Shown piece by piece: positions 55,692-64,000 of a DNA stretch of 64,000 bases. The notes under the pieces were generated by a model. It was not told where the DNA came from. It saw only the letters and a program-made list of their open reading frames with translations, and searched no databases. The position numbers and the translations under genes are program-made. The DNA lies in the NCBI GenBank assembly GCA_010093705.1, contig MU006096.1, positions 739,908-803,907 on the forward strand. Direction: 5' to 3'. Origin of the DNA: Patellaria atrata CBS 101060 (taxonomy: Eukaryota > Ascomycota > Dothideomycetes > Patellariales > Patellariaceae). How positions within the stretch are numbered: the first letter of the stretch is position 1; each line of letters starts with the position of its first letter.

Positions 55692-55896
55692 ATAATGATA
55701 GAACTAGAGGGGCGGAATTCTGTACTATAATTTCAATTAGTATTTCATCCTGAAAGTGGCTTTGGGAAGATGGTAAAACTAGCAGTGACTGTGAGACTTA
55801 CATACAATTTACCTTAGGGATCTAAATCAACCACAGAGGAGATCAAATTCCGAGATTCCTTCTCCCAAGTCCATTCAAAACAAGCTGCCGAACAAC

Positions 55897-57364
55897 TCAC
55901 TTCCAAAAGAACTTAAACCCGATCCCAAACCCCACAACCCCGAACCCAGAAAAACTGTCAAAAAACTCAAGTTTCATCAAACGCGCACCCCACTAGATTG
56001 GTCAACTATGCACAAGCTAAATAAAACTAAAAAATGATACTTACCTTCTTAGGGGATTGCTTCTTGTCCAGAGCAGTTGTAACAGTATCCTTAGACACCG
56101 CGTCCGCGAAATTGATATCGCTCTCTCGCGTCGTCGTATTCACTTCACTCTCGTCAATAGACGAAGCCCCTTCATTCCAAGTGTCGCCCCCCGAGGAGAC
56201 GCTATCCTCATACTCCTCGGAAGGAATGACACTTCCATCTTTCGCTCGATATAACCTCAGCATGCCCCTTCCCAACGAGGAGGTGGGAGCAGACACTGGA
56301 CTAGAGCCATTATTCTCAACGCTACTAGCTTCGTTAGTCTCACTAGACGATGTGTGGGGAGTTTTGTATGACCAAGATCCAGAGTCAACGTCCGCACAAG
56401 GGGTGAATCTCATCGCGTTATATTGGCGAAGGATGTCCACGTCAACTTCAGGCGTCAAAGCCGGGGATGGTGCTTCTTTATCGGGTTGAGAAGTCTCGTT
56501 GGGGTGTGCAACGGGAATATTCTGTAGTTCCACCGGCTCGGAGTCATCTGGTACAAGCGTGTTCTCAGTGTCTTCAGTGTTCTTGGTGTCCTCAGAACTT
56601 TCAGAAGCACGTCGTAACCGTTGTAACGATAAATCACCGCCGTTATTCTCCCCAACGACCTCTGCGACCTCTTCGACTTCCTTCATCTTTCCCGCCTTCA
56701 CCTCAGCCAGAATCTTCCAAAACTCACACTCGGTTTCGTGGCCCCTTGTCCCCGTCGCGTATGCCAACCACCTCCCCGCCTCCTCAAAATCACTACTCTC
56801 ATAAGTGCAGATGCCCAAGTGAAAGTGGGCCTTGCCTCTCAGGTAGTAGAGGCCCTCATACTGACCCATCCTCTTCAACGCCTCCAAGACCGTGTTCTTC
56901 GCCCTCTCTACCAATCCTAAATCCCTTAGTACAACCGACTTGAAGAGTTTGGCCTCAACGCGGATCTCAGATGGCACGTCATCCCGGTTTAAGAGTCTGT
57001 CCAAGGCGATGAGAGAACCTTGGTGCATGTTCGACTGGAACAGGGCTTCCGCCTCCCCCAACCAAACCCGCACGTCTTTTGTGGAAAGCCAGTTTCCACG
57101 TAACCACTCATCCCCAGGGACAGTGGTCGACTGCATAGTAGTGCGGTTTGGTATCGGGGTGGACGGGCGTGCGCCGCCGGTTGCGTGGGAGAGTTTCTGT
57201 TGCTGTTGCCAGAAGAGGCGAATCATTTCGTCGCGTTGGTCGAGAGATTCGCGAAGATGATCGGAGAGCACACGATGGGAGCGTTGGAGCGACTTGTATT
57301 GGGTTGTTATTGCTTCAGCCTCGTTTTTGAGAGTGTGGAGTTGTGATGTGGAAATGTAAGGCAT
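55897..57364 (-). CDS. Unknown protein, coiled-coil and TPR-like, hydrophobic C-terminus
   Basis: Not recognised. Exons 57364-56045 and 55992-55897 (52-base intron, GTAAGT...CTAG) give 471 aa. Residues about 5-65 are a predicted coiled coil (LHTLKNEAEAITTQYKSLQR). Residues about 95-230 read like three or four tetratricopeptide-type helix pairs: VWLGEAEALFQSNMHQGSL, AKLFKSVVLRDLGLVERAKN, YYLRGKAHFHLGICTYESSD, FEEAGRWLAYAT. A disordered acidic/serine part follows. The second exon adds a phenylalanine/glycine-rich hydrophobic end (FFDSFSGFGVVGFGIGFKFF), perhaps a membrane anchor or aggregation-prone tail. Stopping inside the intron instead (at 56027) would replace that end by VSIIF, so retained-intron forms could differ in membrane attachment. 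Confidence 0.7.
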
Positions 57365-57897
57365 GGTGAGCGAGTCTATATATTCCCGTTGACGAGCGGC
57401 GATGTTCGTGATTACTATAGGATGATGTACCAGATATAACCGTTTGCAGATTCTGAAAACTATTGTAGATGAGCAAATTTCCCGCGTTATATGATAGTAA
57501 TAACATTGTGCTCTTCACGGTTAAAAACACGAAACATTCAATGTTTGATAGTTGACATTGTGAATTCCACAACTAAATAGAGATTAACAACGTTTGATTC
57601 GAATCAGTAATTTGAGGAGAAAGTTAACAAAGGAATTGCGTTGTCAGTCTCAAACCAACAAGAAGAAACCGGGACTGACCTGATGAAAGCTACAAGAAGT
57701 ATCAATATATAGATCGTTAAGGTGTCACAGATGTTAATTATCAGTAACGGCGAGCAAGATTGAGGAACTAAACGTATGATTGTACTTAGTAAAGTATGTA
57801 TAATTAAGTTAGCAAGGTCTCCTGGACCTAAGGATCTTGCTATTGCGGTTTGAATGATAGTAAAACAAACATGCCTCCCGGAATATACATCTAACAT
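57365..57897. other. Intergenic, no gene seen
   Basis: Between two minus-strand genes: promoter side of the gene at 57364 and 3' side of CHO2. The open frame at 57604-57897 (-) runs in from the CHO2 end but shows no motif. Confidence 0.4.
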
Positions 57898-60800
57898 CTA
57901 ATACTTAGGCCTATCTGGGGTCGTGTTGCCTTTCGAGGGGGACATGCTGTAAGGAGCCTACACGTCGGGTTAGAATATGATGTGAACGATAAAAGTGATT
58001 AGGACAATGAGGCTCATCTAACCACGACCCATGATATTACTTGACTCACCAGAACTTTCTTCGCATTGCATATCCTCCATGCAAGATTCTTCACACTGCC
58101 ATCTGCTTGCACGACTTCGGGGGCAAACTCAATACCGAACATTTGATGGACTGCAAAGACTACTCGCTTAGCAAATTTGCCGTCTCTCTCGACTAGACTT
58201 CCGAAGTGTTCGTCAACAGAGCTCGGCGCGATTTCTGGGTCCCTATCGAAGCAATTCTGCACAACAGGCAGTAAAGCCTGCTCCACCGCACCTCTTATCA
58301 ATCCATTTTCATCTACCTCGACATCATCTTCGTCGAACCTCCCGATCCGGATATCGAAAGGAAGGGAGATTGCCATAACGTTGTGCTTCCCATCATGGTG
58401 GTATCTGAACTCGAACACACCGGTAGTCCACCAAAGCTTATCACCAGAGAATTCCATTTCTCCAGATAGGAAGTTCTTCGCGTGATCTTTACCATCGATT
58501 CGACTAACGAGCTGGTCGCTGATTAAGATTCCATCATCAGCGTGAACTGAATCGTATTCATTTAGATTTGTAGCAACCCATCGGCCTTGTGAAGAGACCC
58601 GAGTGACATCGCGGGACGCATTATCAGCGACCATGTACAGGCCGATCCAATCCTTTTTACTATGATTGAGTGGTGCAGTCCATTTAACCCTAATTGGAGC
58701 ACCATATTCGAACATCAAAGGTTTGAAGGGACTTGTCCTTTCCGCAGGTCGTCGAGCGCGCTCACCTTCTCGTCCGCTTCGTTTATCGAGTTCCGCGACG
58801 GCAGAGGAAGGTATACCTGTGATCTCGACGGAGTAGTCCTTAGGGTCAAATCCAGCAAGATCCGGCGCAAGTCTAGTGATACTAATTCTTCCTGGATAGT
58901 GTTTGAATATAGCAGTTGAATCGCGGACAAGCGTATCGACGCCAGCCGCGAGCTTGGGGCGAGCAGATTCAATAAATTCTTCCACGAAGTCCACAGTTTC
59001 CCCAAGAACACGATCCACACTACCCTGCCATTGTTTCAATGGCGTAGGAAGGGACCGTCTAAGGCTTCTAGAGAGACCGGAGTCTTGTCGCAAACTTTGC
59101 CCATACAGTTTCTGCATATGAGGACGTTCGACAAGTTGAATGAAGGCTAATGTGAGCATATGGCTCAGAAGTGCAAGGAAAAACACTGATTTGCTCCAGG
59201 TAATGATTGCAAAGCCCCAAACCCCAGCTAATCCAAGTACTCTATCGGGGTTGTTTAAGAAGCGATATATTCCACTATACGTGAGCTTTGGAGCATGGTC
59301 AAAGAAGAAATCTCCGAAAAACCAGCCGAATTCTCCAAGGGACTCGTATACAGAGACAGCTGTCCAGATGTGTAGAGCAATGAGAGCAGCACCCATAACA
59401 TGTCTTAGTAAAGCAGTGCCGTACTCCCAATCCGCCGGTAATGCATACGTCTTCCATGCTGCGGCAACAAAGCTAGCGGCACTCATTGTCATGCTAAGGT
59501 GATACAAGCCTTTCCATTGTCTCCATGCTTCCTCGGTACTCTCACCATATTTAATATAATGGCGAGTCCATTTCTTCTTCTTTGACTGGCGATCCAGAAT
59601 GTAACCTATTCCTAGAGAGTACCATAACCGCCACACTACAGCATTCACGACGAAAAATGCCCGATAGAAAGGTGTAGATGGTGTCAAGAGAGTGAGCAAG
59701 AGAAGATAGACCTGAAGGAGGACCACGGAGGTGTCGGTAATTCGATGGAAGTCAAGGTTCTGTAAGCCAAGGAGGTGGTGGACTGGGGACGGTTGTAAGG
59801 TTGATGCGAGCGGCGGACCACCATTCACATGCCCAGCGTCAGATTCTCTAGAAGTCGGACGTTCCTCCTCTTTTCCAGACTCGACACGCTTCCGCGGTGG
59901 TGGTGGTGCACTGTAGGTCTTCTCTATATGTGGGTTCTCTACCAACGCGAGAAAGACAAATTGAGCGGCATGTGCGATAATTGAAATGAACAGAACCTTG
60001 TAACTAGCCGCCATCAATGAGATACCGTAATATCCAGCATATCCAACTGAATACATGGGATGTGGAGCCATTTCGAAGACACCATCGAATGTGAGCTCTT
60101 GATCGATGAGATAAAAGAAATCACCCCAGTACCAGGCATAGTCTTTGACAACTCGATGTGCATCAAGTTTGACCCAAAGATTGAACAAGACAAGCAATAA
60201 ACCTGCAAACCAACGACTGGCGGTCATTACGATACCTTCACCAGCTGGTTTACCTCCGCATGCGATAGCAAAGAGAGAATAAGAAACAAAGTCACACATT
60301 AGAACGAGGTCCACTACGCGTCTAAACAATAACCAAGTATTATACTCAATAGGGGCATCTTCAAATTTGTAGTCTTTTGGGATTTTTGTCTCCATCTCCC
60401 GTTTAATGAGCTTATACAGCTGCGGATGCGGATTTTTACCTGTTGACGGTGGGTCGAATATGAGAGAACGTTTCGCCCAGGCCACTAACCGTCTATGATG
60501 GGATTGTACGTGTAACAGATATCCAATTCCAGCGTTATAACAAGCTCTCCAAAATAAGAAAATGACAGCGAAGACTGGAACTCTAAGGCTTTTAGGAAGC
60601 AGATATAGAGTTAATATCAAACTTGCGAGAACGGCTAAGACGAAAAGATCGGAAATGTTCTTTGGTTGCGTTGGCGATAGGAGTTGAGATACCATGTCAT
60701 GGGTTTGGGGGACTGTGAAAACTGCAAGTGACAGTTAGTATAGTGTCGAGTGTTGAACTCCTGCTTACTAGCACTATGTTATGCACAACAGAGAGTTCCT

Positions 60801-61032
60801 AATCACGTCCTGATTGGACGTAAGGAAGCATACTTGTGCCATTTGGAGTTCTTCCGAACGTCTTTTTTGTTTTGTCATCCTTATTCGATTCCATCTCCTC
60901 GTTGTTCATCTCCTTAACAACCTTTTGTGCAATGTCCTCGGAGCCGACATTTTGTGGGGAAGCAGGTCGATGCTGTAATCGCTCACGAAGCTCATTGTTC
61001 GGAACTGATGAATCTTCTGAAGTGCTCATCAC
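57898..61032 (-). CDS. CHO2: Phosphatidylethanolamine N-methyltransferase Cho2
   Basis: Endoplasmic-reticulum enzyme that puts the first methyl group on phosphatidylethanolamine, using S-adenosylmethionine, on the way to phosphatidylcholine. Exons 61032-60834, 60721-58050 and 57957-57898 give 976 aa. The first intron (112 bases, ATACTAAC branch) joins [21 protein letters not shown]; the second (92 bases, GTGAGT, TTCTAACC branch) joins [14 protein letters not shown]. The N-terminal 60 residues are polar. Two methyltransferase-like membrane blocks follow: [19 protein letters not shown] (first, residues about 270-290) and [20 protein letters not shown] (second, about 500). About 10 hydrophobic segments are seen. 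The last 300 residues form a soluble domain with [21 protein letters not shown] and [20 protein letters not shown], usual for Cho2. Confidence 0.94.
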
Positions 61033-62141
61033 TTTGTAAGGCAGAATAATCTCTACACGGTTATCGTTTGAGAAAAGGCGTGGTAGATTCTTCAGGTTTT
61101 ATAGTACTTGGAAGTTGGCGCATTCGGCTTGAGGTGAGGAGACTAGAACTTCACAGAGAGTTTGCGATTGTCAGTCAAGGACTATTGTCAGATTAAATTG
61201 AAGCTTCACGGTGAAATGATAACAAAGTAATAGTCGAGAATAGACAATGGCTCCCTTTGTAACCGGTTGAGCGGTTGTTGAGTTAAAGGAAGGTTGAAGT
61301 TTTACGCTCGTGACAGCGGTTTTGGCGGGACGAAATATAGTTCTAGCACAAAGAACGTGTGCCCCACGGCAATGGCAAGCGGGTAAAATTGGCAAGACAC
61401 CATTCAAGGGGCATCTCCTCAATCATATTAATGGTGCACACTGCCGAGCGTAGGCATAAATGATGCAAGAATTTAGTCTTGATGTGGTGTGCGATTTCGT
61501 TGACAACTTGACGGATGGTGGCGTGGGGTGCGTTGACGCTTGCTTGAGTGCTTGCTGGGTGTATCACCAATAATGCTGGCTCACCAGGCCATTAGTTCGT
61601 TAAACATTACAGCTACAGACAGCTGTCAAGGACGTGTATGCAGCTGAAGAACTTTACAATATTGCTTTACAGATTTTGTAACAGATTTTGTTGGTGCTAA
61701 ACAGCCGCCATAACCATTCCAAGCAAACATCTGCCATAATAGCCATGAGATAGTATGTTAGTATGACTGGTATTAGCTATTGGGGAAGAGCGTCCCCTTG
61801 GTCATATGCTCTAAAGATAGGCAAACTGTAAAAACTAGACTATTCAGAAAAATAAACCACTGGAGTGACAAAGGGATCTGCTCCATAACCGGAGATGTAT
61901 TTCGTTGACTTCGCTTGTGCATCGCAGATGAATTTCCAGAATTGTGGACCGCCATTGAGTGCTTCAACCATGGCCGGGTCATTCAAGATACTCAGATGTT
62001 GCATGGTTTGCAAAGATGGATACTAATTTGAATGAACATATCTAATTGAGCATTAGCCCATTTCAATTGTTGCACCGGTGAAATAACCAGCGATTTTCTA
62101 CCATTGGCCTAATCCTTAAGCTTGCCATCGTATGCCATACA
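61033..62141. other. Intergenic with a possible micro-ORF
   Basis: Promoter side of CHO2 on the left and 3' side of BCP1 on the right. Apart from the 54-codon frame at 61840-62004 nothing is recognised. Confidence 0.4.
61840..62004 (-). CDS. Possible 54-aa micro-ORF or orphan exon
   Basis: ATG at 62004, stop at 61840, reading MQHLSILNDPAMVEALNGG and ending GYGADPFVTPVVYFSE. The composition is more protein-like than other short frames nearby. No splice acceptor with a clear upstream exon was found. It could be a small protein, a last exon or chance. Confidence 0.25.
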   Translation of the reverse strand: MQHLSILNDPAMVEALNGGPQFWKFICDAQAKSTKYISGYGADPFVTPVVYFSE

Positions 62142-63146
62142 CTACGAACTTTTACCTCCTAGATACTCACCCACCGTCTTGACTGCAGTCTCAAACTGAG
62201 CTCCATCAATGAGAATAGCATGTCCAGTTGGCTTAATGCCTGCTTCCTGGAACGCTCTCTTCGAATCCGAGGCTCCCTCGTCCCCTTGTTTGCTGTAGTC
62301 ATAGTTCCAGTAGGTTATTGCATGTTTGTGCAACACCTCATCTTCTGAGTGGAAGTAGAATGTCTCGGCTGTCGAATTGTTGTTTTTTTGCTTCTTTGAT
62401 GGTCTACTCGAGCCTTCTTCTAATGAGGACTCTATCTCCTGGTATGTTTTTGATAGTATCAAGTAGTGTGAGAATTCGTAAGGCTCTTTATCTTCGATTG
62501 CCCATTGCATCTCCTCGAGCAGCATTGTGTACATAGGCGGAACAATCTCCGCTGGCATGTTTATTACTCGCTCAGTCAATATGAGCCCGACTTGCGCATT
62601 GGAGTTCGGTGATAGGAGGTCTGATAAAGTCGATGTGCCAGAATCCTGCGGTTCACTTTGAAGCACGTATGCAGTGAGGTCCTTAATCACTTGTTTCTCC
62701 TACGTTGGGTTAACGTCGTTCGGACAACGGAGAACTTCATCCTAGGCATACCCTATGCTCGTGTAGATTCAACACTGTTAAGAACGCGTACGGATCCGAC
62801 TCATTTCCCTCCGTCTTGACAGTAGATCCTAAGGTGGGCTGTGAAAGGATAAGATCCACGAGTTCAGAGAGATTAAAAAGTTGCGCATCCACATCGAATA
62901 ATTGTCGAACGAGTGTTTTTAAGCCGTGAAAATCAACCTCAGGTTGCGGATCAAACCATTCGAAGTCAACGTCTAACATATCAACTTCCTGTTCTTATCA
63001 ATTTCGTCAGTGATGATTCAGAAACTCGTTTTCAAGTAAGCCGCATTGACCTCATCACTGCTCTCATCCTCCTCGTGCTGCCCATTCTTACGCGCAGGGG
63101 CATCCTGGAGCTCCTCGGGGTCTTTCAATTGCTTTCTCTTTCCCAT
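62142..63146 (-). CDS. BCP1: Bcp1/BCCIP-family protein
   Basis: Nuclear protein; in yeast Bcp1 is a chaperone for ribosomal protein Rpl23 and aids export of Mss4 and 60S assembly. Exons 63146-63051, 62988-62752 and 62699-62142 give 296 aa, near the yeast 283. Introns are 62 bases (a weak GTCAAT donor, CTGAC branch) and 52 bases (GTATGC, GTTAACC branch). The start MGKRKQLKDPEELQ is basic, then acidic EEDESSDE|EVDMLDVDFEWFDP, the family's opening motif, DFHGLKTLVRQLFD, VGLILTERVINMPAEIVPPMYTML (split here; the core LxERxINMPxEIxPPxY is diagnostic) and ILSKTYQEIES. It ends GEYLGGKSS. It diverges from the GMP synthase gene with only 279 bases between the two start codons. Confidence 0.92.
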
Positions 63147-63425
63147 TGTTTCCAGATACGGTGAGCGCGACGACTAATCTAGGGATAGTTGAGAGCTGTT
63201 TGTGCCAGATGACGCTTTGCGCAAAATTGTATTACAATTTCAACGAGCAGGCTAGCAGCGCTTTGACCACATTGTGAAAAGCTTATATTGAAACTTTAAA
63301 TTTTCCTCAAAATTTTTGAGAGTTACAAAGTACAACTTTAGCGATCATCAGCCTGGCTAGAGAGATTATCTTTGGTTTCCTATAGCGGACTATAATTCTA
63401 CCTTTGGTACGTGCATATTTTCAGT
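63147..63425. promoter_or_regulatory. Short divergent promoter of BCP1 and GUA1
   Basis: 279 bases between start codons on opposite strands, so both promoters must overlap or lie back to back. AT-rich near 63285-63325. Co-regulation of a ribosome-assembly factor and a GTP-synthesis gene would make sense but is inference only. Confidence 0.5.
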
Positions 63426-64000
63426 ATGGCTACCAATGGAGAACTACCAATTGAACCCCATAAAACCTTCGACACTATCTTGGTGCTCGATTTCGGCTCG
63501 CAGTACACACATCTGATCACTCGACGCTTGCGAGAGCTCAATGTCTACTGTGAGATGCTTCCATGCACCCAGAAGGTAGCCGATCTTCCTTTCAAACCAA
63601 AGGGCGTCATCCTGTCTGGAGGTCCTTATTCCGTATATTGGGATGATGCCCCACACGTGGATCCTGCCGTATTCGACTTGAATGTGCCTTTACTGGGGAT
63701 TTGCTACGGCCTACAGGAGATTGCTTGGCACCATGGAAAGAACGTGCTTGCAGGCGAAAAGCGTGAGTACGGTCATGCTTACCTCAAGATCGAAAGGCAT
63801 ACTGGAAAGGAAGCACACATCGAGAGATTATTTCAGGATTTACAGGATGACATGGAAGTTTGGATGTCTCATGGGGACAAACTATCACATCTTCCAGACT
63901 CATTTGTCACCATTGCTACCACTAACAATGCACCATTCGCGGGAATTGCGCATACGAAGAAAGATTACTATGGCATTCAATTCCACCCAGAAGTTACCCA
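63426..64000 (+). CDS. GUA1: GMP synthase (glutamine-hydrolysing), 5' part
   Basis: Makes GMP from XMP, ATP and glutamine in the cytosol. Only the first 191 codons are inside the window; the frame runs open to the edge. The start is the ATG at 63426 ([20 protein letters not shown]). The class I glutamine amidotransferase domain is seen: [33 protein letters not shown], the nucleophile Cys93 in LLGICYGLQ, and His187 and Glu189 in GIQFHPEVT. The ATP-pyrophosphatase and dimerisation domains would follow outside the window. Confidence 0.95.
   Translation, partial: MATNGELPIEPHKTFDTILVLDFGSQYTHLITRRLRELNVYCEMLPCTQKVADLPFKPKGVILSGGPYSVYWDDAPHVDPAVFDLNVPLLGICYGLQEIAWHHGKNVLAGEKREYGHAYLKIERHTGKEAHIERLFQDLQDDMEVWMSHGDKLSHLPDSFVTIATTNNAPFAGIAHTKKDYYGIQFHPEVT

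Noticed and set aside
1-64000. Secondary-metabolite cluster or defence system
   Set aside because: No backbone enzyme, no co-directional set of tailoring genes, no CRISPR-like array or toxin-antitoxin pair was seen; the window is mainly housekeeping genes and relics.

Overview
The window looks like nuclear DNA of a filamentous ascomycete (Pezizomycotina; Leotiomycetes is possible but not shown). Genes lie on both strands, carry few short introns (about 50-145 bases) with GT..AG ends and CTAAC/CTGAC branch points, and have pyrimidine-rich promoters. The recognisable families are fungal: Ura2-type multifunctional pyrimidine enzyme, Cho2, Urb1, Rpo41, Yvc1-like channel, PTH11-like rhodopsin domain, HeLo-kinase relic. 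Most gene models below were spliced by hand by checking reading phase across introns.

Layout. 1-3.87 kb has no convincing gene and one solo LTR. 3.9-6.3 kb is a 4E-T/Eap1-like translational regulator (-). 7.1-10.7 kb is URB1 (-), divergent from an MFS transporter (11.4-13.0 kb, +) across a promoter holding a perfect 10-6-10 palindrome. 13.7-14.7 kb is a decayed secreted zincin-like gene. 15.6-16.3 kb is a small unknown gene split by a 7-bp tandem duplication. 17.7-18.9 kb is a P1/S58 (DmpA) peptidase and 20.3-21.1 kb a GNAT acetyltransferase. After a 3.7 kb gap come eIF2B-alpha (-) and mitochondrial RNA polymerase (+), back to back.

31.7-38.0 kb is a graveyard: a 5'-truncated LINE, a broken HeLo-kinase gene carrying a solo LTR, and a PTH11-like rhodopsin-domain gene split by a 1052-bp hAT-like element with a perfect 8-bp target duplication. 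Then follow an arylamine N-acetyltransferase (38.7-39.8 kb), the Ura2/pyrABCN enzyme (40.8-46.5 kb), a TRP-like vacuolar channel (47.7-51.3 kb), two unknown proteins with TPR-like helical parts, a small secreted beta/gamma-crystallin-like protein with a decayed paralogue split by another copy of the same solo LTR, Cho2 (57.9-61.0 kb), Bcp1 (62.1-63.1 kb), and the start of GMP synthase, cut by the window edge.

The genes are mostly unrelated housekeeping loci; I see no secondary-metabolite cluster, CRISPR or operon-like system. The most notable points are the Ura2-type protein that seems to lack the inactive dihydroorotase-like domain, the 4E-T-like protein with a hidden eIF4E-binding exon and a PPG-phi cluster, two genes split by solo LTRs of one family and one by a hAT element, and the promoter palindrome. 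I did not find a clearly new biological system.
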